Shown here in pieces: positions 15,778 through 25,153 of a stretch of DNA of 51,470 nt. The stretch is from CAZWSC01 sp964636385 (GTDB lineage Bacteria; Eisenbacteria; RBG-16-71-46; CAIMUX01), in the NCBI GenBank assembly GCA_964636385.1, contig CAZWSC010000048.1, positions 1 through 51,470 of the forward strand, given 5' to 3'. The notes under the pieces are model-generated. The model had not been told where the DNA came from. It did no database searches and saw nothing but the letters and a program-made list of their open reading frames with translations. The stretch's first letter is position 1, and each line of letters begins with the position of its first letter. Position numbers and translations under genes: made by a program.

Positions 15778-17320
15778 ATGCCGATCACAAGCCTCACTCC
15801 GAACACGATGGTTGCCGAGGTTCTGAGTGCCTACCCCTTCATGCTCGAGTTCATGACCACTCTCTCGCCCAGGTTCAAACTTCTGAGGAATCCGGTTGCG
15901 ATGAAGACCGTGGGCTCCGTGGCGACTCTGGCACAGGCTGCCTCCATCGGGGGCCTGAGTGTCGACACACTCCTCTCCAGGATGGCGGAGAAGATCGCGG
16001 CGGAGACAGGGGAGGAGGTCTCCTGGTCCGCCGGCGGGTCGAAGGTTGGTCGCATGGAAGATGTTGATGCGCGCCACGAGGTCCTGAAGGAGATCATCCG
16101 CGACCTGCACGCCGGCGAAAGCATGGAGAGTGTGAAAGCACGCTTCCGGGAACTGATCCGGGACATCGATGCATCCGAGATCTCGAAGATGGAACAGCGC
16201 CTGATCGAGGAGGGGATGCCGAGCGACGAGGTGAAGCGGCTGTGCGACGTCCACGTCCAGGTCTTCCAGGAGTCGCTGGAGGGAAGGGATCCGCCGGTGA
16301 CAAGGCAGGGACACCCGGTGCACACGTTCATGCTGGAGAACAGGGCTTCGGAGGAGATAATGGACCGCCTCGAGGCACTCTGCGACAGGCTGGGCGACAG
16401 TCCGGATGGGGACAGCTTCGGCGCGTACAGAAACGAACTGAAAGAGCTGCTTGCGAGTCTCCTGAAGATCGACCTGCACTACCAGCGCAAGGAGTACCAG
16501 CTCTTCCCGGTCCTCGAGAAGCACGGCGTGTCGGGGCCTACGCAGGTGATGTGGGCCATACACGACGACATCCGCGCGCTGCTGAAGCAAGGGGCTGCGG
16601 GAACTGCGCGAGGGCGAACCGCCTGCCTTCATCGCGCCGGCACGGGAGGCGATCCGCACGATCAGGGAGATGATCTACAAGGAGGAACGGATCCTTTATC
16701 CGGTCGCGATGGATCTGCTGTCGGCGGAGGAGTGGGAAGCGGTGAGGAAGGGCGAGGCGGAGATCGGCTATGCCTGGATGGAGCCTGCGGATGACATGCA
16801 GGGGACCGCCGAGGGCGTGGAGGCGCACGGAAGCGGCTTGGATGCCGGGGAAGGTAACATTCCAACGCCCGCAGGCAGCTCGAAGACTGCGGAAGAGGGA
16901 AGCAGGACCATGACCGACGGAGAGATCACCCTGGACACCGGCAGGATGACGGCCGGACAGATCAACCTGATGCTGAAGGCCCTTCCTGTGGACATTTCGT
17001 TCGTGGATCAGAACGACGAAGTTGCCTACTACTCGGCAACCGATGACCGGATCTTCCCAAGGAGCCCGGGTATCATCGGGCGCAAGGTCCAGAACTGTCA
17101 TCCGCCGAAGAGCATGGGCGCCGTCCAGACGATTCTGGACGACTTCAGGGCAGGCAGGCGGGACTCGGCCGAGTTCTGGATAACGATGCAGGGGCGGTTC
17201 GTCCACATAAGGTACTTCGCCCTTCGGGGTGCCGGGGGGGTGTACAAGGGCTGCCTCGAGGTCTCCCAGGATGTAACCGGGATTCGGGCGCTGGAAGGGG
17301 AGAAGCGGTTGCTGGACTGA
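15778..17320 (+). pseudogene. DUF1858-DUF438-hemerythrin-PAS protein, frameshifted
   Basis: The first frame encodes DUF1858 (residues 4-65, MVAEVLSAYPFMLEF), a DUF438 region (about 95-165, EISKMEQRLIEEGMP) and a hemerythrin-like helical part (HPVHTFMLENR and DLHYQRKEYQLFPVLEKHG). After HDDIRALLKQG, near base 16588, the match leaves this frame. It resumes one base later (RELREGEPPAF, then MIYKEERILYP) and runs through a PAS domain (DISFVDQNDEVAYYSA, VQNCHPPKS) to 17320. Removing one base in the AAGGGG run at 16589-16594 restores a protein of about 513 residues. Such proteins are iron/oxygen or redox sensors. A sequencing error is possible. Confidence 0.8.
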
Positions 17321-17414
17321 GGTGGGCGGCGCCGTGTGCTGCGCCAGTCCTGCTGCGCATGGCGGCCGGCCCGGCAGGATCGTTGGAGCATCCTCCATCC
17401 GCAGGCTGTCCGAC

Positions 17415-18464
17415 TCAATCGGACAGGAACCAGTTGACCGCCCGCTCAAGCACCTCCATCAGGCCTGTTTGAGGATCCTCCTGTGCCCCGTCGGCCGGAT
17501 CCAGAACCTTCTCGAATCCGTGCCCTGCACCGTGCAGACGGATCTCTGTAAAGGGCCGTCCGTGCAGGGCGAGCTTGGCGATCAGCAGATCATGGGCATG
17601 GATGGATGTGGCGTCGTCCGCGGTCCCCTGGGCAAGGAGTATCTTCGCCTCGGTCCTGGTCAGTTCCTCGACAAGGCTGTGGCGCAGAAAGCTGCTCCAC
17701 CTCCTGAAAGGGTGCCCCAGCCATAACTCGTCGGTCGCGTCAGGGTCCTGCTCGATCTCGCGCCATTTGGCCAGAACGTGTTCCCGGCGCGCCGCAATTG
17801 CCTCAGGGGTATCATCATCACCCTGCATCCTGGCATAGATCTCCAGGAGGTCGAACAGTTGAGTCGGTCCGCCCCCTGCAAGGCTCGCGACATGCGTAAC
17901 CTTCGGCTCCCGCGCGGCTACCATTCCGGCGATGAGGCCGCCCTCTGAGTGGCCGATTGCTAGTGTGCGCGAGGGATCCACGCCCGGCAGATTCAGAGCT
18001 GCGCGCAATGCTGCCAGATTGGCTTCCGTCCAGCGTTCAGCGGTGAACTCCCACAGGTACTCCTCGGATGCACCAACAGCGCTGCCGGGATGGTCCGGAT
18101 CATCCAGGAAGGCTACTCCCGGCTTCTCCACGATCAAAGTCCTGGCCCGCCCGGTCGCCAGGGAGTGGAGTAGCGTCTGAATGCCGCCCCCGATATGGTT
18201 CCCGATGCGCATGAAGGAAGATTGCGCGCCCGAACCCTGAACAAACAGGATCAAGGGCAGGGCAGCTGAATCATCGGCGTGATCGATGAGGTAGAAGGTG
18301 ATTTCGCGACTCAGACTATCGTGAACCAGGTATCGCCTGAACGGAAGGACTGGCTGTTCAGTATCCTCTCGAACATGTGTCGAGGGCAATACCGCCGAGC
18401 AGGTGCCGAGCAGGAGCAGGCCCGGAAGGGCAAGATGCAGAAGGAAACGGTGGCACTGGGTCAT
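17415..18464 (-). CDS. Exported alpha/beta hydrolase
   Basis: The 349-residue product starts with a signal sequence containing LLLLGTCS, which could be a lipoprotein signal. It has an alpha/beta hydrolase core: an oxyanion-type strand LPLILFVQGSGAQ, the nucleophile elbow GHSEGG near residue 172, an Asp after the late strand ILLAQGTADD, and a His in HGAGHGF close to the C-terminus. It is therefore probably an esterase or peptidase of the S9/S33 kind acting in the envelope. The ATG overlaps the stop of a degraded methyltransferase frame (ATGA), evidence of a former two-gene operon. It converges on the DUF438 gene with a 94-base gap. Confidence 0.8.
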   Translation of the reverse strand: MTQCHRFLLHLALPGLLLLGTCSAVLPSTHVREDTEQPVLPFRRYLVHDSLSREITFYLIDHADDSAALPLILFVQGSGAQSSFMRIGNHIGGGIQTLLHSLATGRARTLIVEKPGVAFLDDPDHPGSAVGASEEYLWEFTAERWTEANLAALRAALNLPGVDPSRTLAIGHSEGGLIAGMVAAREPKVTHVASLAGGGPTQLFDLLEIYARMQGDDDTPEAIAARREHVLAKWREIEQDPDATDELWLGHPFRRWSSFLRHSLVEELTRTEAKILLAQGTADDATSIHAHDLLIAKLALHGRPFTEIRLHGAGHGFEKVLDPADGAQEDPQTGLMEVLERAVNWFLSD

Positions 18465-18640
18465 TTCTGCACTCCTTCAGGCTTCACACACGCAAATGTG
18501 GTGTACCCTCGGCCGTTCTCGGCGTACGTGTACTGATGGATCTCGAAGCCCGCGCCGGCCAGCGAATCCTTCCACAGATCCAGGGCAAACAACCCCATGT
18601 CGTGGCGATCAGTCTCGACCCGAAGCCTGCGCCAGCATGA
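18461..18640 (-). pseudogene. SAM-methyltransferase C-terminal remnant
   Basis: The last 55 or so codons read LFALDLWKDSLAGAGFE, then HQYTYAENGRGYTTFACVKP. This matches the usual end of small class I SAM-dependent methyltransferases (LW...L..AGFEV...........F.C.KP). No AdoMet-binding glycine motif lies upstream; the frame runs into unrelated sequence before the desulfidase gene. Its stop overlaps the hydrolase start by one base, so it was a real upstream partner that lost its 5' part. Confidence 0.5.
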
Positions 18641-18707
18641 CCGGGCTGGGGTCGCCGCCTGTGACACGGCAATCTCGCTTCAGGTTGAAGGCGTTCTTGC
18701 CGCCTCC

Positions 18708-19997
18708 TCACGACAGAGGCGCTGTCTGCCGCTTCAGCTTCCCCTGCATGATCGCGAGGATCTCCGTATCGGCATTCGCCATCCCGCGCTGCGCGAGACG
18801 GCCGAGGTTGGCGAGCGAGTCGCCTGCGCTCTCTCCAACAATGCCGTCCGTAGGCGGGACACCGATGCCCAGCAGGGCCAGGTTGGCCGCACGGAATGCG
18901 GCGTCGACGCCGGTCATCGTCTTCATGGCACAGCCGATCTTGGCGCCGTCGCAGATCATCCCTGCGAGATTGCCGACCATTGTTCCGATGGCCATGTCGA
19001 TCTGCCGGAGGCTGCCGCCTTTCATGAGCACGAGGCCGGCGGCGATCCCTATGCCGCTCGCATTCGCCGCACCACAGATGGCAGAAAGGGTGCCCAGGTG
19101 CCAGGTCGTTGCGGATGTGAGCAGGCAGGCGAGGGCGAGAACCTCGTCGATCCTCTCCTGCGCTACATCCTGCTCGCGGCCGTAGAGGACCAGCGGCACA
19201 GACACCGAGATCCCCTTGTTCCCCGAGCCTGCGAGCGACATGACGGTCAGAGACTCGCCCGACATCCTGCCGAAGACCCCTGCGGCCACCTTCATGCTGA
19301 GCCGCTCGCACCTGCCGAGCTCATCGCCGGCGATGAACCCCTGCGGGAGCATGCCGGTCGCGTGGTCGGCCATGGCGATGTTCAACTCCGCCCCCTCGCG
19401 CAGGGCGGTGCGGTCGTCGGGCGTCAGGCTGTGTGCAAGATCCACGATATCGGCCAGCGGCATCCCGGCCAGGATCTCCCTTATACAGACAGCCTCGTCG
19501 GCTCCTTCCGACTCGTGGTCCTCCACGACCCTGCCGTCAATCTCGACCCGCGACACGTGGGTGTGCTCGCCGGTCACGACGACCCGGGCGGAGCCGCTCG
19601 CCCTGACCACGGTTGCATCGATCAGTAGTGTCTCCCTTGCCGGCTCCACCTCCACGTGAACCCCTTTGCGGGCGAGGAGGGCGGCGGCATCGGCGACGGT
19701 GGTCCTGTCCGAGCCTTCGAAGCAGCGCAACCCCGGGGAGGTGTCCGGCAGATGCGCCCCAATCGCGAGGGTCCAGAGAATGCCGGTCTTCCCGCCGGAG
19801 TTGGGGATGCCCACCGAATAGCAGTTCTTGTAGGTCCGCGCATCGCACACGAGGCGGACCATCCGCACCTCACCGTTCTGCCGCACTGCTGCCGAGGCCG
19901 AGGCCAGGGCAACAGCCGCGGGCTCTGTGCAGCCAAGGGAGGCGCGCCAGTCGGCAGCCAGGTAGTCGGAGAAGCGCAGTTTCGGGGGTGTCGGCAC
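18708..19997 (-). CDS. L-cysteine desulfidase / serine dehydratase-alpha-like (UPF0597)
   Basis: The 429-residue protein has the UPF0597/CyuA layout: LGCTEPAAVALA near the N-terminus, NSGGKTGI, GSGNKGI in the middle, AICGAANASG, and MICDGAKIGCAMK in the C-terminal half. The Cys residues in GCTEP, AICG and CDGAKIGC are the expected iron-sulfur ligands. Family members cleave L-cysteine to pyruvate, ammonia and sulfide, or deaminate related amino acids, using a [4Fe-4S] cluster. The GTG start overlaps the stop of the upstream hydrolase gene (TAGTG), so the two are coupled; the in-frame extension to 20300 only overlaps that gene and is not used. Confidence 0.85.
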   Translation of the reverse strand: MPTPPKLRFSDYLAADWRASLGCTEPAAVALASASAAVRQNGEVRMVRLVCDARTYKNCYSVGIPNSGGKTGILWTLAIGAHLPDTSPGLRCFEGSDRTTVADAAALLARKGVHVEVEPARETLLIDATVVRASGSARVVVTGEHTHVSRVEIDGRVVEDHESEGADEAVCIREILAGMPLADIVDLAHSLTPDDRTALREGAELNIAMADHATGMLPQGFIAGDELGRCERLSMKVAAGVFGRMSGESLTVMSLAGSGNKGISVSVPLVLYGREQDVAQERIDEVLALACLLTSATTWHLGTLSAICGAANASGIGIAAGLVLMKGGSLRQIDMAIGTMVGNLAGMICDGAKIGCAMKTMTGVDAAFRAANLALLGIGVPPTDGIVGESAGDSLANLGRLAQRGMANADTEILAIMQGKLKRQTAPLS

Positions 19998-21490
19998 TAC
20001 CGCACCCTCCCCCCAAGCCACTCCACGATCGCCTCGATCACGGCGGGGGAGAAGGTCTCCTCGATCCTGGAGTATTCGTCGACACCGCCGGTCTCCGCTG
20101 TCTGGAAGAGATGGTTGACGCCCGGGAACTCCCGCACCGTAACGTCGAGTGCCGGTGCCTCGGCGAGGGCCTGCTGGAGAGCGGCGAGGTTCTCCGCAGG
20201 CGTCACCTGTCGGTCCAGCTCTCCGATCAGGGCGAGCACAGGCGCCCTGACACTGCGCAGGGCAGGCCGCGGGTCGTACCCCAGGAAGAAGCGGTACCAC
20301 GGCGAGAGGAGCCCCGAGAGCTGGGCGTTGATCTGCTCCTGGGACATTCCGTACTCCAGGAGAAGCTCCGCGATCTCATCACCTGCGGCATCCGCGTCGT
20401 CGTCTCCGGCTGACAGCACGAGGTCGTATACACGCCGGTTGATTTCGAGCGCAGGCTGCATAGCCTCTTCGCCCATTCCCGCAGCCCGCATGAGGGCACC
20501 GGTCTGCAGCATCATGAGTTCGTCTCCGGGGAGGGCATGTCCGCCAAGGAGCACCAGGAACGCAGGGGCGACTGCACCCTGTCTGTCGTCCGCGGCAGGC
20601 GGGACGGCGGCAGTGGCCGCCATCACAGCCAGCAGCGCGCCCTCGCTGTGCCCTATGTACCCCACGCGGCCGGGGGATACACCCTCATGCGAAGCCAGGA
20701 AGGCCAGCGCCGCGGCTGCATCCCGGGCGAGATCCTCGCTGGTTATGGAGACAAGTGTCTCCCGGCCTCCGGACTCGCCTGCCCCGCGGTCGTCGTAGCG
20801 CAGCACCGCGAATCCGGCCCTGGTCAGGGCGTCGGCCAGCACCAGGAATGGCCTGTGTCCGAAGATCGGCTGGTCCCGCTCGCGCTGCCCGCTTCCGGAG
20901 AGAAGTACCACACCGGGAACCGGGCTGGTTTCGCCGGCTGCTTCCGGGATGGTTACAGTCCCGGCCAGTTGCACACCATCCGCGGCGTTTGCGAAAGTGA
21001 TGTCGATCGAGAGGTAGTCGAAGGGGGGTTCGGGCTCCTGGGGACGGCGCCGGATTGCCCTCGAGACATCGGGGGTTCCATCATCCGTGCCGGGCTCACC
21101 GGTTACCCGGGCAAATGCCAGGGGAAGCTCTGTCCCGCCCTGTGTCCACTGCCCCTTCATGACCGCGCCGTCTTCATCCATCGTCGCCCTGTACGAGGCG
21201 CCGATCGCCGGAAGATCGACTGTGACCTCGCTGCCGTCCTGGGAAACGGATCCAACCGGAATCCCGAAGGCGCCCTGGTCGGGGCTGTCAATCACGGCAG
21301 TTAGTGATCCATCTTCGGCCCTTTCCACGTGCAGGACCAGGTGGAGCTCAGCTCCTCCAAACCCGATCACGCCACTCCATTCGCCGGCCATATCCATGGC
21401 ACCACTTGTCGCCGGCTCATCAGTCCCGCATCCAGGCAGGGCCGCCAGGCACAAGGACAGAACCAATGCACGCAGGAACCTGGAATGCAT
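19997..21490 (-). CDS. Alpha/beta hydrolase lipoprotein
   Basis: The 497-residue product has a lipoprotein signal ending LPGCGTD. Residues 40-150 form a beta-rich N-terminal domain (GEWSGVIGFGGAELHL and KGQWTQGGTELPL), as in exported hydrolases of the DUF3887/peptidase S9-like group. The hydrolase domain then shows VVLLSGSGQRERDQ, LRYDDRGAGESGG, the nucleophile GHSEGA, GELDRQVTP with the acid, and the His in GVNHLFQ. It is probably an outer-membrane-anchored esterase or peptidase. The ATG at 21490 has GGGAG in front; upstream codons fall in a repeat. The stop overlaps the desulfidase start. Confidence 0.85.
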   Translation of the reverse strand: MHSRFLRALVLSLCLAALPGCGTDEPATSGAMDMAGEWSGVIGFGGAELHLVLHVERAEDGSLTAVIDSPDQGAFGIPVGSVSQDGSEVTVDLPAIGASYRATMDEDGAVMKGQWTQGGTELPLAFARVTGEPGTDDGTPDVSRAIRRRPQEPEPPFDYLSIDITFANAADGVQLAGTVTIPEAAGETSPVPGVVLLSGSGQRERDQPIFGHRPFLVLADALTRAGFAVLRYDDRGAGESGGRETLVSITSEDLARDAAAALAFLASHEGVSPGRVGYIGHSEGALLAVMAATAAVPPAADDRQGAVAPAFLVLLGGHALPGDELMMLQTGALMRAAGMGEEAMQPALEINRRVYDLVLSAGDDDADAAGDEIAELLLEYGMSQEQINAQLSGLLSPWYRFFLGYDPRPALRSVRAPVLALIGELDRQVTPAENLAALQQALAEAPALDVTVREFPGVNHLFQTAETGGVDEYSRIEETFSPAVIEAIVEWLGGRVR

Positions 21491-21530
21491 AACCGTCTCC
21501 CTTCGCTGTGAACGGCACACCTCTTCTGCC

Positions 21531-21620
21531 TTTCTCTCACGGAGACACAGAGAGCACAAAGAAGGAGCCACTCGGGAAGCCCCCGTCTTCCCCTCTGTGT
21601 CCTCTGCGCCTCTGTGAGAG
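21531..21620. repeat. Long imperfect inverted repeat (extragenic element)
   Basis: CTCACGGAGACACAGAG on the left mirrors CTCTGTG(T)CCTC...CTCTGTGAGAG on the right across about 90 bases. This kind of CGGAGACAC / GTGTCTCCG hairpin is a familiar dispersed intergenic element in environmental bacterial genomes. A half copy is visible at 2793-2827. It separates the mutase operon from the hydrolase gene. Confidence 0.65.
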
Positions 21621-21655
21621 CCCTCTTCCGCCCAGGACCGGCACGCCGGATGACG

Positions 21656-24600
21656 CTACATGCTCCGCCTGTACTGGCCGCCCACCTCGTACAGCGCCTG
21701 GCTGATCTGGCCAAGGCTGCAGAACTTCACAGTCTCCAACAGCTCGTCGAAGGTGTTTCCGCCTGACCTCGCAACCTCCTTCAGGCGGGCAAGTGCGGCA
21801 GGCGCCCTGTCGGCGTTGCGTGCGTGGAATGCCTTCAGGTTGTCGATCTGCTGCTTCTTCTCGGCCTCGGTGCTGCGTATCAGTTCCGGCGGGCCGGGCT
21901 CGTCCGGGTTCGGATTCAGGAAGGTGTTCACCCCGATCAGGGGAAGCTCGCCGCTGTGCTTGAGGTGCTCGTAGTGCATCGACTCTTCCTGGATCTTGCC
22001 ACGCTGGTACATCGTCTCCATGGCGCCCAGCACGCCGCCCCGGTCGGCGATCCTGCGGAACTCCATCAGGACCGCCTCTTCGACCAGGTCCGTCAGCTCC
22101 TCCATGATGAACGAGCCCTGAAGGGGATTCTCGTTCTTCGTGAGGCCGAGCTCCCTGCTGATGATGAGCTGGATCGCGATCGCGCGCCGCACACTCTCCT
22201 CGGTGGGTGTCGTAATCGCCTCGTCATAGGAGTTCGTGTGAAGACTGTTGCAGTTGTCGTGAATGGCGGAGAGGGCCTGCAGGGTCGTTCGGATGTCGTT
22301 GAAGTCGATCTCCTGCGCATGGAGGGAGCGGCCGGAGGTCTGGATGTGATACTTCAGCTTCTGGCTGCGTTCGTTGCCGCGGTACTTCTCCCTTATGGCG
22401 ACAGACCAGATCCTCCGTGCAACGCGGCCTATGACGCTGTACTCGGCATCCAGCCCGTTGCTGAAGAAGAAGCTCAGGTTTGGCGCGAACTCGTCGATGT
22501 CCATCCCCCTGGAGAGGTAGTACTCGACGTAGGTGAAGCCGTTGGCAAGGGTGAAGGCGAGCTGGGTGATCGGATTCGCGCCCGCCTCCGCGATGTGATA
22601 CCCGCTGATGCTGACCGAGTAGAAGTTGCGTACCTTCTCGCGGATGAAGGACTCCTGGATGTCGCCCATGACCTTGAGGGCGAACTCGGTGGAGAAGATG
22701 CAGGTGTTCTGCGCCTGGTCCTCCTTCAGGATATCGGCCTGCACGGTGCCGCGTATCGTGCACAGGGCCTCGGCCTTGAGCTGTGCATACACGCCCGGTG
22801 GCAGGATCTCATCCGCGCTCACGCCCAGCAGGGCCAACCCGAGGCCGTCGTTCCCTTCGGGCAGGTTCCCCGCATAGCGCGGCCTCTTGAGCCCCTTGCC
22901 GGCGAAGATCGAGTCGATCTTCCTGGATGCCTCCTCCAGCTTTCCCTGCTCCTTCAGCCACTTCTCGGCATTCTGGTCGATCGCCGCGTTGACGTAGAAG
23001 GCCAGCATTGTGGGGGCGGGCCCGTTGATCGTCATGCTGACGCTGGTAGAGGGGGAAGTGAGGTCGAATCCGGAGTAGAGCTTCTTCGCATCGTCGAATG
23101 TGCAGACCGCGACACCGCTGTTCCCGATCTTGCCGTATATGTCGGGCCTGACGTCGGGATCCTGTCCGTACAGGGTGACGCTGTCGAAGGCGGTGCTCAG
23201 TCGCACCGCGGGCTGGCCCTTGCTGACGTAGTGGAAGCGCTTGTTCGTGCGTTCGGGCGTGCCCTCGCCCGCGAACATGCGGGTCGGGTCCTCTCCGGTG
23301 CGCCGGTACTGGAAGACCCCTGCTGTGAACGGGAAGCAGCCGGGAGTGTTCTCCAGAAGCTGCCAGCGGAGAAGCTCGCCCCAGCTGCGGTAGCGGGGGA
23401 GGGTCACCTTGGGAACAGGAGTACCCGAAAGGGTGCGTGTGTAGTTCGGCGTGCGGATCTCGCGGCCGCGGACGACGTAGACATTCTCCTCGTCCCTGTA
23501 TGTGCTGCAGGTGCGGTCCCACGAGGAGAGGGCCGCGCGCGACCCGGCGTTGAGCTCTCCGAGGTGCTCCTGGTAGCGCCGGCGCATCATCACGATGGTC
23601 TCGCCATTGTCGTTTTCCACGGATTCTGTGAGTTTCGCCGGATCGTAGAACTCGCCCATGGCAGGGACATGGTCCCCAAGCGACTCCAGGCAGGTGTAGA
23701 AGGCGTGGGCCATCTCCGCGCACTCCGCCTGGCGGGCGGCCCATCGCTTGTACCCCTGCACGGTGTCGGCGATCTCCGCGAGGTAGCGCTCGCGCTTGCC
23801 GGGTATGATCGCACGCACGCCGCTGCGGCCGGGCGCTGCATCCAGCTTCGACTCCCACGCAACGCCCGTCTTCGCCGATATCAGGCGGATCGTGTTCACG
23901 TAGGCCCAGTCAGTCCCGGGGTCGTTGAACTGGCTTGCGATCGTCGGGTAGACGGGGAGGTCTTCAGGGGCGATCTCGAAGCACTTGCGGTTGCGCTGGT
24001 ACTGCTTGCGGACGTCCCTGAGGGCGTCCTCGGAACCCCGCTTGTCCGACTTGTTCAGCACAACGATGTCAGCGAAGTCCAGCATGTCGATCTTCTCGAG
24101 CTGGCTGGGCGCGCCGTACTCGGGTGTCATCACGTACATCGAGACGTCGACGATGTCGGCGATCTCGCTGTTGCTCTGCCCTATCCCCGCAGTCTCGATG
24201 ATGACGAGGTCGTAGCCGGCGGCCTGTGTCTCCCGAATCGCCGCAAGGAGCGCGGTGCTGGTCGCGCTGTGCGCCGTGCGGGTTGCGAGGCTGCGCATGA
24301 AGATCTGCGATGTCATGTCGGGGTGGAAGATCGTGTTCATCCGGATCCGGTCGCCGAGCAGGGCGCCCCCGGTCTTGCGCTTGCTTGGGTCGACACTCAG
24401 GATCGCGACTTTCCTGTCCGGAAAGTCCGTAAGGAAGCGGCGGACCAGTTCGTCGGTGAGGCTGGACTTGCCGGCTCCGCCGGTGCCTGTGATCCCGAGG
24501 ACTGGCACCCCGGCGGCCGGCGCCACGGGGGCTTCAGTACCGTTCAGCTCGATTCCGGTGATCCGGCGCGCAAGCGGGATCGCGGCGCTCTTGGTCCGGA

Positions 24601-25081
24601 GGTCGAAGTCGCAGCGCGCGAGCATGTCGTTGATCATCCCCTGGAGGCCCATGATACGTCCGTCCTCGGGGCTGTATATGCGCGCGACGCCGTACTCCTC
24701 GAGCTCGCGGATCTCATCGGGGACGATGACGCCACCTCCGCCGCCGAAGACCTGGACATGCCCGGCCCCGGCCTCGCGAAGGAGATCCACCATGTATTTG
24801 AAGTATTCCAGGTGGCCGCCCTGATAGCTGGAGACGGCGATGCCGTGGACATCCTCCTGGAGCGCCGTGTCCACCACCTCTTTCACACTGCGGTCGTGGC
24901 CGAGGTGGATCACCTCGGCCCCGCTCGCCTGAAGGATGCGCCGCACGATGTTCGCGCTCACGTCGTGACCGTCGAAGAGGCTGGCGGCCGTGACGAACCG
25001 GACCTTGTTGACGGGCTGGTAGACGCCTTCCGCGTCAAACGATCCGGGGCCGCTGGTCCTCATGGTTGGCGTAACGGACAT
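21656..25081 (-). CDS. icmF: Fused isobutyryl-CoA mutase (IcmF)
   Basis: The 1141-residue protein fuses three parts. The first is an N-terminal coenzyme B12-binding domain (residues 27-155; DGHD at 37-40 with the cobalt-ligand His39). The second is a MeaB-like GTPase chaperone (Walker A GTGGAGKSS at 199-207; NKSD further on). The third is a C-terminal mutase barrel (LYSGFDLTSPSTSVSMT; NSLHTNSYDEA). That order defines IcmF, which interconverts isobutyryl-CoA and n-butyryl-CoA; the GTPase part loads and repairs the cofactor. GAGGAG precedes the ATG at 25081. It is the last gene of the acyl-CoA operon, 72 bases after etfA. Confidence 0.93.
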   Translation of the reverse strand: MSVTPTMRTSGPGSFDAEGVYQPVNKVRFVTAASLFDGHDVSANIVRRILQASGAEVIHLGHDRSVKEVVDTALQEDVHGIAVSSYQGGHLEYFKYMVDLLREAGAGHVQVFGGGGGVIVPDEIRELEEYGVARIYSPEDGRIMGLQGMINDMLARCDFDLRTKSAAIPLARRITGIELNGTEAPVAPAAGVPVLGITGTGGAGKSSLTDELVRRFLTDFPDRKVAILSVDPSKRKTGGALLGDRIRMNTIFHPDMTSQIFMRSLATRTAHSATSTALLAAIRETQAAGYDLVIIETAGIGQSNSEIADIVDVSMYVMTPEYGAPSQLEKIDMLDFADIVVLNKSDKRGSEDALRDVRKQYQRNRKCFEIAPEDLPVYPTIASQFNDPGTDWAYVNTIRLISAKTGVAWESKLDAAPGRSGVRAIIPGKRERYLAEIADTVQGYKRWAARQAECAEMAHAFYTCLESLGDHVPAMGEFYDPAKLTESVENDNGETIVMMRRRYQEHLGELNAGSRAALSSWDRTCSTYRDEENVYVVRGREIRTPNYTRTLSGTPVPKVTLPRYRSWGELLRWQLLENTPGCFPFTAGVFQYRRTGEDPTRMFAGEGTPERTNKRFHYVSKGQPAVRLSTAFDSVTLYGQDPDVRPDIYGKIGNSGVAVCTFDDAKKLYSGFDLTSPSTSVSMTINGPAPTMLAFYVNAAIDQNAEKWLKEQGKLEEASRKIDSIFAGKGLKRPRYAGNLPEGNDGLGLALLGVSADEILPPGVYAQLKAEALCTIRGTVQADILKEDQAQNTCIFSTEFALKVMGDIQESFIREKVRNFYSVSISGYHIAEAGANPITQLAFTLANGFTYVEYYLSRGMDIDEFAPNLSFFFSNGLDAEYSVIGRVARRIWSVAIREKYRGNERSQKLKYHIQTSGRSLHAQEIDFNDIRTTLQALSAIHDNCNSLHTNSYDEAITTPTEESVRRAIAIQLIISRELGLTKNENPLQGSFIMEELTDLVEEAVLMEFRRIADRGGVLGAMETMYQRGKIQEESMHYEHLKHSGELPLIGVNTFLNPNPDEPGPPELIRSTEAEKKQQIDNLKAFHARNADRAPAALARLKEVARSGGNTFDELLETVKFCSLGQISQALYEVGGQYRRSM

Positions 25082-25153
25082 TTCCGACTCCTCTGCGGTC
25101 CGGAGTTCATTGGGGCCGCCATCGGCAGCCATGCGCTTTGCTACTACGGTACT

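Noticed and set aside
21656..25081. Methylmalonyl-CoA mutase
   Set aside because: The B12 domain is at the N-terminus with the GTPase in the middle, the order of IcmF. Methylmalonyl-CoA mutases carry the B12 domain at the C-terminus and a separate GTPase.
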